Shown: piece by piece, positions 1 to 7,492 of the stretch
How the letters are laid out: each line of letters opens with the position of its first letter
Position numbering within the stretch: the stretch's first letter is position 1
Assembly (NCBI RefSeq): GCF_012641515.1
Contig: NZ_JABAHY010000008.1
Coordinates: forward strand, 1-64,000
Length of the DNA: 64,000 nt
Direction of reading: 5' to 3'
From: Nesterenkonia sedimenti
GTDB taxonomy: Bacteria; Actinomycetota; Actinomycetes; Actinomycetales; Micrococcaceae
Notes under the pieces: model-generated
Database searches by the model: none
Told to the model about the DNA's origin: nothing
Seen by the model: the letters and a program-made list of their open reading frames with translations, nothing else
Translations under genes and position numbers: made by a program

Positions 1-15
1 CCGCATAACCCAGAA

Positions 16-771
16 TTACACGCTTGAAGGATCACCCCTCATACACCACACCACCGGACTTGACCCATTGGGCAGCTGTAGACCGGCTGCCATTCCCCGC
101 ATCATCGGCATGGGCAGGCGCACAGGAAGAATCAGCCGCCTACTCCCCTGACTGCGTGCGTAGGCGCGGACCATCTCGGCTAAGTCTTCTTCCCGCGGAC
201 CAGCGAGGTCCCCAGCCCTGCCCAGTGGCTGCCCCTCGGCCAAGCTGACCAGCTTCTCAGCGACCTCCCTGCCGGCCACAGGCTGCACCCGTGCACGTGG
301 GGCCAGCACAACCGGCCCCACGGTGGAACGCTGCAGGGTCTGCGCCGCGAACTCATGGAACTGTGCCGCACGCAGAACGGTGGTGGGGACGGCGGCGTCG
401 TCGTAGATCTTCTCCATTGCCAACTGGCCCGCGTAGAAACCATGAGGATTCCGGTCCACCCCGATGATGGACAGCCGCACCACATGTGGCACCTTCTCAG
501 TTTCAGCTGCGGTCAGGACATTATTGGCCGCCGCGCTGAAGAACTTCACAGCGGGTGAGGCAGAAAGTGTGGGCATACTGGAGACATCGACTACAGCGTC
601 GGTGCCGCTCAATGCCTCGTTGAGCCCCTCGCCGGTGGCAACATTGACGCCGGTCCTGCGGGATGCGGATGTGACCTCGTGGCCTCGGGCCCGGGCTGCC
701 GCGACTGCAAGCGAGCCGACTGTTCCTGTTCCGCCGACGACGGTGATCTTCATTTCGGTGTTCCTCTCCAT
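16..771 (-). CDS. NmrA/SDR-type NAD(P)-binding oxidoreductase
   Basis: 251 residues. The N-terminus carries the dinucleotide-binding glycine motif VVGGTGTVG after MKIT, the mark of atypical SDR/NmrA-like proteins. The rest resembles NAD(P)H:quinone oxidoreductase or sugar-epimerase-like proteins, probably cytosolic. Translation may begin at the second Met (MKITVVGG, six residues in), which is the usual start for the family. It is divergent from an ECF41-type sigma factor gene 72 bp away. ECF41 sigma factors are known to sit next to and control an oxidoreductase, epimerase or carboxymuconolactone decarboxylase gene, so this is the probable target gene. The substrate is unknown. Confidence 0.8.
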   Translation of the reverse strand: MERNTEMKITVVGGTGTVGSLAVAAARARGHEVTSASRRTGVNVATGEGLNEALSGTDAVVDVSSMPTLSASPAVKFFSAAANNVLTAAETEKVPHVVRLSIIGVDRNPHGFYAGQLAMEKIYDDAAVPTTVLRAAQFHEFAAQTLQRSTVGPVVLAPRARVQPVAGREVAEKLVSLAEGQPLGRAGDLAGPREEDLAEMVRAYARSQGSRRLILPVRLPMPMMRGMAAGLQLPNGSSPVVWCMRGDPSSV

Positions 772-806
772 ATCGTTCGTGCTGCGCAGGAATCTGCGCC
801 TATAGA

Positions 807-834
807 GACGACGAGGCAGCCGGCCAGAATGTCA
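807..834 (-). promoter_or_regulatory. possible ECF41-type promoter of the SDR gene
   Basis: On the minus strand TGACATT (828-834) is followed 14 or 17 bp later by overlapping CGTC copies (807-813). The published ECF41 promoter, from memory, is TGTCACA with a CGTC -10 element about 16 bp downstream. The match is partial, and the -35-like box overlaps the first possible start codons of the sigma gene. Treat as a weak candidate. Confidence 0.25.
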
Positions 835-843
835 GGTGAGATC

Positions 844-1737
844 ATGGGGAGCATGACTGCCGAGCTTCTCGACATCGACAGCGAGCGCCCTCGGCTGCTG
901 GGTCTGGCCTATCAGATGTTGGGCACTGTGGCCGATGCCGAGGATGCGGTGCAGGAGGCGGTCAGCAGGTTCTACGCGCTGCCGGAGCAGGAGCGGGCAA
1001 CAGTTCACCGGCCCGGGGCCTGGCTGATGCGCACCACTGGTCGGGTTGCTCTGGATGTGCTGAAGCCTGCCCACCGCAAGCGCGAACTCTATGTGGGCGA
1101 ATGGCTTCCGGAGCCCATTCCCGGTCGTGGCGAGGAACTCGACGACGCCTCTCCTGAGTCGTATGCAGTTCTGCAGACCGAGGTCTCCTATGGGCTCATG
1201 GTGGTGCTGGAACGGCTGAGTCCCGCCGAGCGGGCGGTGTTCGTGCTGCGGGAGTCATTCGGTCTTGGGTTCTCCGAGATATCAGAGGTAGTACTGCGCA
1301 GTCCCGGGGCCTGCCGACAGTTGGCATCCGAGGCCCGGAAGAAGATCCAGGCGGGCAAGGCCACCCGTGGCTCCGAGGAGGACGGGCATACTGACCTGGT
1401 GCGAGCCTTCGCACAGGCCTGCGCCACCGGTGACATCGCGGAACTGACTCGGCTGCTGGATCCCAGCGTGGAGCTGAGGTCCGATGGCGGCGGGATCGTC
1501 TCGGCTGCGCGCCGCCCGGTCATCACCGCCGAGAACGTCGCCAAGATGCTGGTGGGTCTGCGGCAGAAGTTTCCCGAGGCCGGGGTTGAACTTGTCACCC
1601 TGGCAGGAGGCGAACAGGGAGCGCTGTTCCGTCTGGGTGAGGAGGTTGGTGGGCTGCTGGCCTGCGGCGTCGTCGAAGGGGCGATTGAGCAGGTCTGGAT
1701 CATGCGCAACCCGGAGAAACTGCGGCTGTGGCAGTAG
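844..1737 (+). CDS. ECF41/SigJ-like RNA polymerase sigma factor
   Basis: About 297 residues. Region 2 is visible as RLLGLAYQMLGTVADAEDAV near the N-terminus and region 4 as LSPAERAVFVLRESFGLGFSEI. An extra domain of about 100 residues follows (from DLVRAFAQACATGDIAEL), the SnoaL-like C-terminal extension typical of ECF41/SigJ proteins, known to modulate sigma activity in place of an anti-sigma factor. The reading frame is open further upstream, but that extension overlaps the divergent SDR gene and has no family similarity. The start at 844 follows AGGTGAG (834-840); ATG 853 is an alternative. It likely activates the divergent SDR gene and perhaps itself. The inducing signal is unknown. Confidence 0.85.
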   Translation: MGSMTAELLDIDSERPRLLGLAYQMLGTVADAEDAVQEAVSRFYALPEQERATVHRPGAWLMRTTGRVALDVLKPAHRKRELYVGEWLPEPIPGRGEELDDASPESYAVLQTEVSYGLMVVLERLSPAERAVFVLRESFGLGFSEISEVVLRSPGACRQLASEARKKIQAGKATRGSEEDGHTDLVRAFAQACATGDIAELTRLLDPSVELRSDGGGIVSAARRPVITAENVAKMLVGLRQKFPEAGVELVTLAGGEQGALFRLGEEVGGLLACGVVEGAIEQVWIMRNPEKLRLWQ

Positions 1738-1790
1738 TTGCTGCTGGAGGTCTTGACCCTGACGTGACGTGAGGGTGGAGGCTGTGCTGC

Positions 1791-2291
1791 ATGACAGAGA
1801 TATATCCCGCTTTCAGCATCAGCCCAGTCCCCCAGCCCAGCTCGGATACACCCGTTCCCGAACTGTTCCACGGTATGTACGGTATGCCTGCGTTCGTCAC
1901 GGTTCCCACCGCGGACCTGGAGGCATCCACTCGGTTCTGGTCGGAGGGGCTCGGCTTCTTTGACTTCTTCTCAGCCGAGGGCCAGTTTGTGCATCTGCGT
2001 CGGTGGGCCTTTCAGGACGTACTGTTAGTCCCTGGTCAGCCTCCCGCTCAGACTTCGACCGCAGCTGTCAGCTTCGCCTGTGTGGAGAACCAGCTTGAGG
2101 AGATGGCGGCCTCCTGCCAGCGCCTGCTGCCCGGGAGTGCATCTGAGCCGACAGTGAAACCGTGGAATTCTGCAGAGGTCGACGTCGTGACACCAGAGAA
2201 TCTGAGCGTGACGATGACCGCTGCTCGGCCTTTCGACCCTGAGAGCCAGAAGGCTCAGAACCTCAAGGAGATCGGCATCGAAAAGCAATGA
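1791..2291 (+). CDS. VOC/glyoxalase-fold protein
   Basis: 166 residues. The central part (FVTVPTADLEASTRFWSEGL through VTPENLSVTMT) has the beta-alpha-beta-beta-beta pattern of the vicinal oxygen chelate superfamily, one of whose modules is about 120 residues. A GGTGGAGG ribosome site (1774-1781) precedes the ATG. The start lies 53 bp after the sigma factor gene on the same strand, so it may belong to the same transcription unit. VOC proteins include dioxygenases, glyoxalases and resistance proteins; the specific activity cannot be read from the sequence. Confidence 0.7.
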   Translation: MTEIYPAFSISPVPQPSSDTPVPELFHGMYGMPAFVTVPTADLEASTRFWSEGLGFFDFFSAEGQFVHLRRWAFQDVLLVPGQPPAQTSTAAVSFACVENQLEEMAASCQRLLPGSASEPTVKPWNSAEVDVVTPENLSVTMTAARPFDPESQKAQNLKEIGIEKQ

Positions 2292-2333
2292 GGGGCCCTT
2301 GGGGCAGACTGGAGTACTGGTGAGACCTAATAT

Positions 2334-2465
2334 GGCTCTTCGGATTTTAGGTGGGGAGGTGGCCGTCGAGGCCTCCCCCGATGAGCAGCATCCGTAGCCG
2401 GTAGTTCTCGCGATTGCGGAACCCGCGGGCGATTCTCCGGGCGAGTTCAATGAGTCCATTGATCG
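2334..2465 (-). pseudogene. ISL3-family transposase, C-terminal remnant with terminal repeat
   Basis: Read on the minus strand, the frame ending at TAA (2347-2349) gives a tail of about 39 residues (STINGLIELARRIARGFRNR onward), the conserved C-terminus of ISL3-family transposases. Downstream lies the element's terminal repeat GGCTCTTCGGAT (2334-2345), whose inverse occurs at 6925-6937. The rest of the gene is missing, cut where the IS3 element begins. It is therefore either a separate deleted copy or the other end of the ISL3 fragment at 6.4-6.9 kb. Confidence 0.7.
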
Positions 2466-2494
2466 TGGAATGACCCCGTTATTAGGTCCACTCG

Positions 2495-3351
2495 TTACGC
2501 GAGTCGCGGGGTTCGTTCTCCTTTGTGCCGGCATTGCCGGGCGTAGCCTGCAGGTGGCAGATAGCCCAGGGCTAAGTGCCTGCGGATTTCATTGTATTGC
2601 TGCTTCCAATCACCGATGATGACCTGCGCGTGCAGCAGTGAGTAGAAACTGTTGATATTCAGACACTCGTCCCTGATCCGGCTATTGAAGGACTCCACGT
2701 ACCCGTTGCGCCACGGGGCACCTGGTGGGATGTAGTAGATCCCGGTCTGCTCACCAGCCCAGTCGGCCATGGCCTAAGAGATCATCTCCGGTCCATTGTC
2801 ACAACGCAGTACCTGAGGGAACCCACGCTGGGCGGCGACCGTGTCGAGATGGGCCTTCAGAGCCTCACCAGTGATACTGCGTTCAACGAGGCCCCCGAGG
2901 CATTCACGGGTGTGCTCATCAACCACCGTGGCAATCTTGATGGCTCGGCCGTGCTCGTCGGCGTCGAACTAGAAATCCACTCACCCACACCACGTTCAGC
3001 GCAGTAGCTGCCGGGGCCTCAGCAGTGGAGGCACCCACCCGTTTACCTCGACGCTTCACCGGGACACGGAGTCCCTCTGCTTTCCAGAGGCGTTGGACCT
3101 TCTTATGGTTGACCACCCACCCCTCACCCCGGGCGTCATGGTAGGCCCTCCGATAGCCCCACCGCGGGTGAGCCTTCGCATAGACACGCAGCCAGGCTCT
3201 GAACCCGGAATCAGCGTCAGCGGCGGTCCCCCCTTGAGCGGTCGGCGGAATGCAGAACGAGACAGCCCGGCCAGCACCGTCGCCTTGGGCTCGAAAGAGA
3301 CCCATCTTCTTCATCAGGTGATGGACCCCCGCACCACGCCGGTGAAGGGCT
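2495..3351 (-). pseudogene. IS3 transposase orfB (DDE integrase), frameshifted
   Basis: Recognisable blocks in order are ALHRRGA/HHLMKKMGL, SRSAFRRPL, FRAWLRVYAKAHPRWGYRRA, VVNHKKVQRLW, FDADEHGR, VLRCDNGPEM, IYYIPPGAPWRNGYVESFNS and the C-terminus. These are the HTH_21 and rve integrase regions of an IS3-family transposase. They lie in different frames: there are shifts near 3270 and 2970, an in-frame TAG at 2774-2776 (where CAG is expected) just before the final catalytic block, and a shifted last few codons compared with the copy near 57.2 kb. Not functional. Confidence 0.85.
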
Positions 3352-3645
3352 TAGAAGTTTCCCTCCGCCAGCTCCTTCAACGCAGCCTTCTCCAGCTCAG
3401 CATCAGCCAGCAAACGCTTCAGGCGGTCGTTCTGCTTCTCCAGCTCCTTGAGGCGCTTGGCGTCCTCGGCCTTCAACCGGCCGTACTGATTCTTCCACCT
3501 GTAATAGGTCGCCTCAGTCACCCCGAGCTCCCGGGCTACAGCAGCGACATCCTGGCCTAGGGCCAGCGGATCAGGAATAAGCGTAAGGCGCAGTCCATCC
3601 AGGATGAGACTAGCTAGGTTGAACTGCCCCGGGCTTCTCAGACAC
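3352..3645 (-). pseudogene. IS3 orfA, degraded N-terminus
   Basis: On the minus strand the frame ending at TAA (just before 3353) reads DVAAVARELGVTEATYYRWK, then a coiled-coil stretch (RLKELEKQNDRLKRLLADAE) and ELAEGNF, typical of the IS3 orfA helix-turn-helix plus leucine zipper. The expected start region is replaced by unrelated residues and no convincing start codon or ribosome site is present. It normally partners orfB by programmed frameshifting; here it is a relic. Confidence 0.7.
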
Positions 3646-3707
3646 TCGACAGGTCAAAGTCCCCCGAATAATCCCCCTGTGGCCCCGTGTAGAAGGAGCG
3701 GCAAGTG

Positions 3708-3839
3708 GTGGCCGACGAACTTGGGGACGTCCTCGGAATGCGCTTGGTCTACGCCAAGCAATTAGGGATCGAACCAGAAATCGCCATCACAGAGAAGCGG
3801 CTCCGCCACGAGCAAGTTCGAGCATGCCGGTCTAAGTAA
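3708..3839 (+). pseudogene. MazG-like pyrophosphohydrolase C-terminal relic
   Basis: A 43-residue frame opens with VADELGDVLGMRLVYAKQLG and ends EKRLRHEQVRACRSK. The pattern ELxDVL...LGI(E)PE.A...EK resembles the last helices of MazG/RS21-C6-type nucleotide pyrophosphohydrolases, whose full length is 100 residues or more. The upstream part is absent and the fragment lies directly beside the IS3 end, which suggests truncation by insertion or deletion. From 3840 to 4076 nothing further is recognisable. Confidence 0.4.
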
Positions 3840-4076
3840 TCTCGAACTTCCTACCCCTCAGCCTTGGGTCCACCGAGGCGTCCTCAAGAACAGACCTGAG
3901 GAATACGACAAGTTAGTGAGACAGACCCGTGTCTTAACGAAATGTCACTTCCCATGTCAGCGGCTGACGCGCATGACATGAACCACGGGATCCTACACTC
4001 ACTCAGGCCAGCGATTGGAGCCCAGACTTCCGGGGACCGAATATCACGCGGTCCAGAGATGTCCGCCCTGGTCCGA

Positions 4077-4240
4077 TCAGCGCGACGGCTGCGGCACGGC
4101 AAGAATCACGATCTCGCCACTGACCGCTACGGAGATCTCTTGCGCACCTGACGTGCTCAACAGAGAAACCACCCCTTGGTGAGAACGCTCGCGAGTGCGG
4201 TGGCCATAGTGCTGGTGCCGAAAATGGTGAATGACGTCAT
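4077..4240 (-). pseudogene. NAD(P)-binding reductase (F420_oxidored type), N-terminal relic
   Basis: The minus strand from ATG 4240 reads MTSFTIFGTSTMATALASVL, then an early stop in this frame. The neighbouring frame continues with GAQEISVAVSGEIVILAVPQ and stops at 4077. Together these match the Rossmann N-terminus of NADPH-dependent F420 reductase-like proteins (xTIFGTGxMA...GEIVILAVP). A frameshift and the loss of about two-thirds of the gene make it non-functional. It is divergent from marR, so it was probably once part of the same regulated pair. Confidence 0.55.
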
Positions 4241-4254
4241 GATGAAACTCCAGA

Positions 4255-4326
4255 TAGTTAGGTTGTAGGCACAACTAGTCATAGAAGGTATTGCTTGTAC
4301 CTACAACTATCAGTTAATATGGACCC
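4255..4326 (+). promoter_or_regulatory. marR promoter with overlapping palindromic operators, predicted leaderless start
   Basis: TTGCTT (4291-4296) and TAATAT (4315-4320) form a -35/-10 pair with an 18 bp spacer. Transcription would start about at the A of the marR ATG (4327), and no ribosome site is visible, so the mRNA is predicted to be leaderless. GTTGTAGG (4262-4269) is repeated inverted as CCTACAAC (4300-4307), the second copy lying in the spacer. TAGTT(4255-4259)/AACTA(4272-4276) forms a second palindrome around the first. These are good candidates for MarR autoregulatory operators between the two divergent genes. Confidence 0.5.
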
Positions 4327-4839
4327 ATGGCTGACCCTCGCTGGCTTACCGACGATGAGCGGAGTGCATGGTTGAACCTTGCATCGGTGCTCGAACTGCT
4401 CCCTGGCGCGCTCGACGCCCAACTGCTTCGCGATGATGATCTCACGCACTTCGAGTACTTCACCCTGGCGTCCCTTTCGGAGGCACCTGAGCGAACGTTG
4501 CGAATCAAGGCACTTGCTGACATGACCAACGCCACGCTTCCCAGGATCTCTCGGGTGCTCACAGGACTGGAGAAGGCCGGGTTGATCACTCGCAGCCTCT
4601 GCGACAACGACCGACGGGCGAGGAACGTCACCTTGACCGAGAAGGGCTGGTCTGCAGTGGTCCAAGCGGCTCCGAGACATGTTGAGAATGTGCGCCGCCT
4701 GGTGTTTGACAGGCTCACACCAGAACAGACGGCACAACTGTCCTCAATCGCTGAGTCCTTGCTCGGAGAACTTGACCCCGAGGGCCGAATGTTCACGGTT
4801 CCGGCCAGTGGAAGCGGCTCGGGCGATGTCCCCGGGTAA
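4327..4839 (+). CDS. MarR-family transcriptional regulator
   Basis: 170 residues, normal for MarR dimers. The winged helix is visible as LRIKALADMTNATLPRISRV (recognition helix) followed by LEKAGLITRSLCDNDRRARN, the wing with the conserved D.R. motif. The start is set by the leaderless promoter. The next gene on the same strand, 99 bp on, is a VOC ring-cleaving dioxygenase-like gene. In Firmicutes and actinobacteria such pairs often respond to quinones, catechols or other aromatics. The ligand is an inference from context. Confidence 0.85.
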   Translation: MADPRWLTDDERSAWLNLASVLELLPGALDAQLLRDDDLTHFEYFTLASLSEAPERTLRIKALADMTNATLPRISRVLTGLEKAGLITRSLCDNDRRARNVTLTEKGWSAVVQAAPRHVENVRRLVFDRLTPEQTAQLSSIAESLLGELDPEGRMFTVPASGSGSGDVPG

Positions 4840-4938
4840 CTCTGTGAAGTACGGCGTCGTCAGCCATATAACTCAAGACCTACTGGGGAGTCGTTATGAC
4901 CGCTCCCGCCCAACACGATGAAATGAAGGTGGAACTCA

Positions 4939-5904
4939 ATGTTTGATTCTCAGTCGAAATCTGAGGCTCGAGCAAAGCTGACTGGTGACGAAGCCGGTGC
5001 AGCCAACGAACGCTATCTGAACCCGGCAACGTCGATGGACGCTGTGACCTTGCACGTGGGCAATCTGGAGAATATGTCCTCCTACTATGAGAACGCGCTG
5101 GCGATGGTAGCCCTGGAGGAACGCAGCCGCGGGGCAGAGGTTCACCGCGTGCTGGGCCGTGGCACTACTCCACTGGTCCGTTTAGTACACACTCCCGGCT
5201 TGCCAGGCGTCGACCCCCGCGAGGCCGGACTGTTCCACACCGCGTTCCTCTTCGAGGACCAGGCCAGCCTCGCCGCCACGGCATACCGTGCCTCCCAGGA
5301 CTCTCGGTCAAAATTCGTCGGCTCCAGCGATCACCATGTGAGTGAAGCCTTCTACTTCACAGACCCTGAGGGCAACGGGATCGAGCTCTATCGGGATCGC
5401 CCGCGAGACCAGTGGGAGCAGAAGAATGGCGAGCTGCGAATGGAAACACTGTATTTGGACCCTCACGCCTTCCTGAAGTCCCACCTAGACCAACAGGTTC
5501 TTGACGCCGGACCGGACCGTGCAGGAATCGTGGGCCACGTGCACCTGCAGGTCGGTGACATAGCAGTCGCTAAGGACTTCTATATTGACACCCTCGGATT
5601 CGAAGCCACGGTGACCGGCTATCCAGGCGCGCTCTTCGCAGCCGCCGGTGGGTACCATCACCACGTCGCGATGAACACCTGGAACAGTCCTGGGGCCGGC
5701 CCCCGTGCTGCCCGCCTTGGACTTGGTGATGTCTCAGTCACCGTCCCCGGCCGGGAGGACCTCGATGCTCTGATAGAGCGCCTGAGGCTGAAGGGTGCCA
5801 AGTTCCAAGATCACGGCAACCGCGTGACGGCCTCTGACCCGTGGGGAACCCACGTGTCAGTCGGTCTGCCGGGCACCAAGACCGAGGACCTGCTCAGCCG
5901 CTGA
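4939..5904 (+). CDS. two-domain VOC dioxygenase (catechol 2,3-dioxygenase/CatE-like)
   Basis: 321 residues with two VOC modules. The first holds AVTLHVGNLENMSSYYENAL and ends FYFTDPEGNGIELYRDRP; the second holds GHVHLQVGDIAVAKDFYIDT and ends ASDPWGTHVSVGL. The His of GHVHLQV, the HHH of GGYHHHVAMNTW and the late acidic position fit a metal centre like that of Bacillus CatE-type extradiol dioxygenases. The last domain has WGTHVSVGL where many members have a Glu in NGIEL, so the canonical third ligand needs checking. An AAGGTGGAA ribosome site precedes the ATG. Likely regulated by the adjacent MarR protein and involved in aromatic or quinone detoxification. Confidence 0.75.
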   Translation: MFDSQSKSEARAKLTGDEAGAANERYLNPATSMDAVTLHVGNLENMSSYYENALAMVALEERSRGAEVHRVLGRGTTPLVRLVHTPGLPGVDPREAGLFHTAFLFEDQASLAATAYRASQDSRSKFVGSSDHHVSEAFYFTDPEGNGIELYRDRPRDQWEQKNGELRMETLYLDPHAFLKSHLDQQVLDAGPDRAGIVGHVHLQVGDIAVAKDFYIDTLGFEATVTGYPGALFAAAGGYHHHVAMNTWNSPGAGPRAARLGLGDVSVTVPGREDLDALIERLRLKGAKFQDHGNRVTASDPWGTHVSVGLPGTKTEDLLSR

Positions 5905-6086
5905 GCACCAGCTGCTCCCCACCCAACAGGCATCGCGATGACCGTGCCGATCCCGACCGATAATCTGGGGGACTGATACTTCTCTTCTGTGCCACGCTGC
6001 GGTGAGCCATTATTCGCCTGGTTGCCACGTGACTCCATCGCCAGTGAACCCAGGCCGGTTGAAGGATTGAGTGCAGCTGGAACACT

Positions 6087-6248
6087 CTAGCTCTGCGCTG
6101 CTTCAGCCAACGCTGAGACGGCGGCGTGAATATCCGCTTCAACAGTGCCACGGCCCAAGGACAGTCTCAGTGCGCCCAGTGCCAGTTCAGGGTCGATGTC
6201 CATCGCCAACAGAGTCTGTGCCGGAGCATGGACCCCAGCTTGGCAGGC
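6087..6248 (-). pseudogene. cysteine desulfurase C-terminal relic
   Basis: The last 53 residues of this frame (ACQAGVHAPAQTLLAMDIDP, then ELALGALRLSLGRGTVEADI and onward) match the C-terminal end of NifS/IscS-type cysteine desulfurases, including the SACQAG-like loop and the LRLSLGR motif. The rest of a protein of about 390 residues is missing. The frame continues upstream into about 40 residues I do not recognise (RTLWRHLGRHKDQQW) that abut the ISL3 fragment. No PLP lysine or catalytic-cysteine context remains. Confidence 0.6.
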
Positions 6249-6363
6249 GGCATCACGCCACTGCTGATCCTTATGCCGGCCAAGGTGTCGCCACAGGGTC
6301 CGCAGCGACGGGGCCGCAACAACCCCGGCTTCTTCGATGACCCGGATCGCATCAGCTTTCGAA

Positions 6364-6937
6364 CTAGGCTCCATGCTGACGGGCCAAGCCGTGGATCGAT
6401 AGGTTCTCTCGCCGCATCTGCCTGATGCCCCAGGCGATACAGCGCCGAGTCAGCAGCGCCCGGGGCGCTGCGACTGTGGGGTTCTGCTCAGTGAACACCC
6501 CGCGGGAACAGTCCCGGTCTTCGCAGCGCCAGCGTCGCTTACGCCAGATCAGCCGGGCTGGGCCTGCATAGACCGGAGCATCAATCAGCTCTACTTCCCG
6601 GCGCCCAGCACTGACCGCGACGACTCCACAGTCGGGGCAGCCGGTGATTGTTTTGGCTGACTCGACCCACACGATCAGCGCCGACTTCATTGCCGGGCGG
6701 TCAACAGCGGTCACATGGAGGCCATCAAGATCGGCGAAGAGATCACAGTTGTGGCAGTAGCTGAGCTTGACTGTTGGGCAGGCAGGGACAGGGCGCGTAT
6801 TCTCGAACATCGGGGTCGGGGTCTTTCTGCAATGTGTTTGCTTGGTCGCTACACATCATCGAGGCCCCGACCCCACCTTCATGCTCTACTCAAGTTCCTC
6901 CGCGAGTCGCCAGCCCCACCCCCAGATCCGAAGAGCC
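6364..6937 (-). mobile_element. ISL3-family insertion sequence, 5' fragment
   Basis: The coding part (6364-6810, minus) gives 148 residues: a zinc-ribbon N-terminus (GCPDCG, then CEDRDC) and an HTH region (RRENLSIHGLARQHGA), the first third of an ISL3-family transposase of roughly 400+ residues. It ends abruptly in a stop where the element is cut. Upstream, GATCCGAAGAGCC (6925-6937) is the inverse of the terminal repeat at 2334-2345, marking the outer end. 6938-7094 holds nothing recognisable. Confidence 0.75.
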
Positions 6938-7094
6938 TCTTAACTTCGTATGAGACTGTATCTTGATGCTGGCAGTGGTGAGCACTGAAAGCAGAACTGC
7001 TTGATCGTGGATTCGAGGAGATAAGCCCATTGAGGCGGCTGCTGAGAAGCGCGGAATTATGTGCAGCCAAAAAAGCAGTCATTTCTGGACATAC

Positions 7095-7155
7095 AAAAGC
7101 ACCCCCGCCGCCTGTCTTCCCCGTGTTTCCGGGGTTTTTGGGCGTGCGAGGGTGC
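7095..7155 (-). terminator. hairpin terminator after tRNA-Glu
   Basis: On the minus strand GCACCC pairs with GGGTGC and is followed by TTTTGT. Inside is a second small hairpin, CCCCG/CGGGG, which on the plus strand is followed by TTTTT, so the site could work in both directions. It lies just past the 3' end of tRNA-Glu. Confidence 0.5.
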
Positions 7156-7160
7156 AGAAG

Positions 7161-7233
7161 TGACCCCAGCGGGATTCGAACCCGCGTTACCGCCGTGAGA
7201 GGGCGGCGTACTAGGCCGCTATACGATGGGGCC
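7161..7233 (-). tRNA. tRNA-Glu (CTC anticodon)
   Basis: A 73-nt cloverleaf on the minus strand. The acceptor GGCCCCA pairs with TGGGGTC plus discriminator A. The anticodon loop in CCGCCCTCTCACGGCGG gives CTC. The T-arm GGTTCGAATCC is canonical. No CCA is encoded. Confidence 0.95.
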
Positions 7234-7342
7234 ATATGCGATTGTTGTTGTTATGAAACAGAAATTGTCTCATAACAATGCCCCCGTCGCCGAGGGCTTT
7301 AATAGTCTAGCAGACTATCTCTTTGATCCTCAAATCGGACCG

Positions 7343-7414
7343 CTGGGCTACTAGGACTCGAACCTAGAATAACGGTACCAGAAACCGTCGTGTTGCCAAT
7401 TACACCATAGCCCA
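7343..7414 (-). tRNA. tRNA-Gln (CTG anticodon)
   Basis: A 72-nt cloverleaf. The acceptor TGGGCTA pairs with TAGCCCA plus discriminator G. The anticodon loop TTCTGGT gives CTG, and the T-loop is GGTTCGAGTCC. It sits directly downstream of gltX, whose enzyme charges tRNA-Glu (and tRNA-Gln in organisms that use GatCAB). Confidence 0.95.
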
Positions 7415-7492
7415 TTGCTTCGCCAGACTGGCTGGGCAACGCCTAGATACTTTACACCACTTTTATCTGGCTCAGCAAATCCGCCCTCTGAG

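Larger units (their letters stand above)
2466..3656 (-). mobile_element. degenerate IS3-family insertion sequence
   Basis: About 1.2 kb, the normal IS3 size, on the minus strand. It contains broken orfA and orfB. The lower-coordinate end (TGGAATGACCCCGTTATTAG from 2466) is shared with the second IS3 fragment ending at 57250, which places this border. The other border is uncertain: TGACCTG (complement of 3650-3656) is the best candidate but matches poorly. It interrupts the ISL3 remnant. No clear target duplication is seen. The element cannot move on its own, because both reading frames are damaged. Confidence 0.7.

Noticed and set aside
679-843. Upstream extension of the sigma factor frame
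   Set aside because: Overlaps the coding start of the divergent SDR gene, without sigma-factor similarity.
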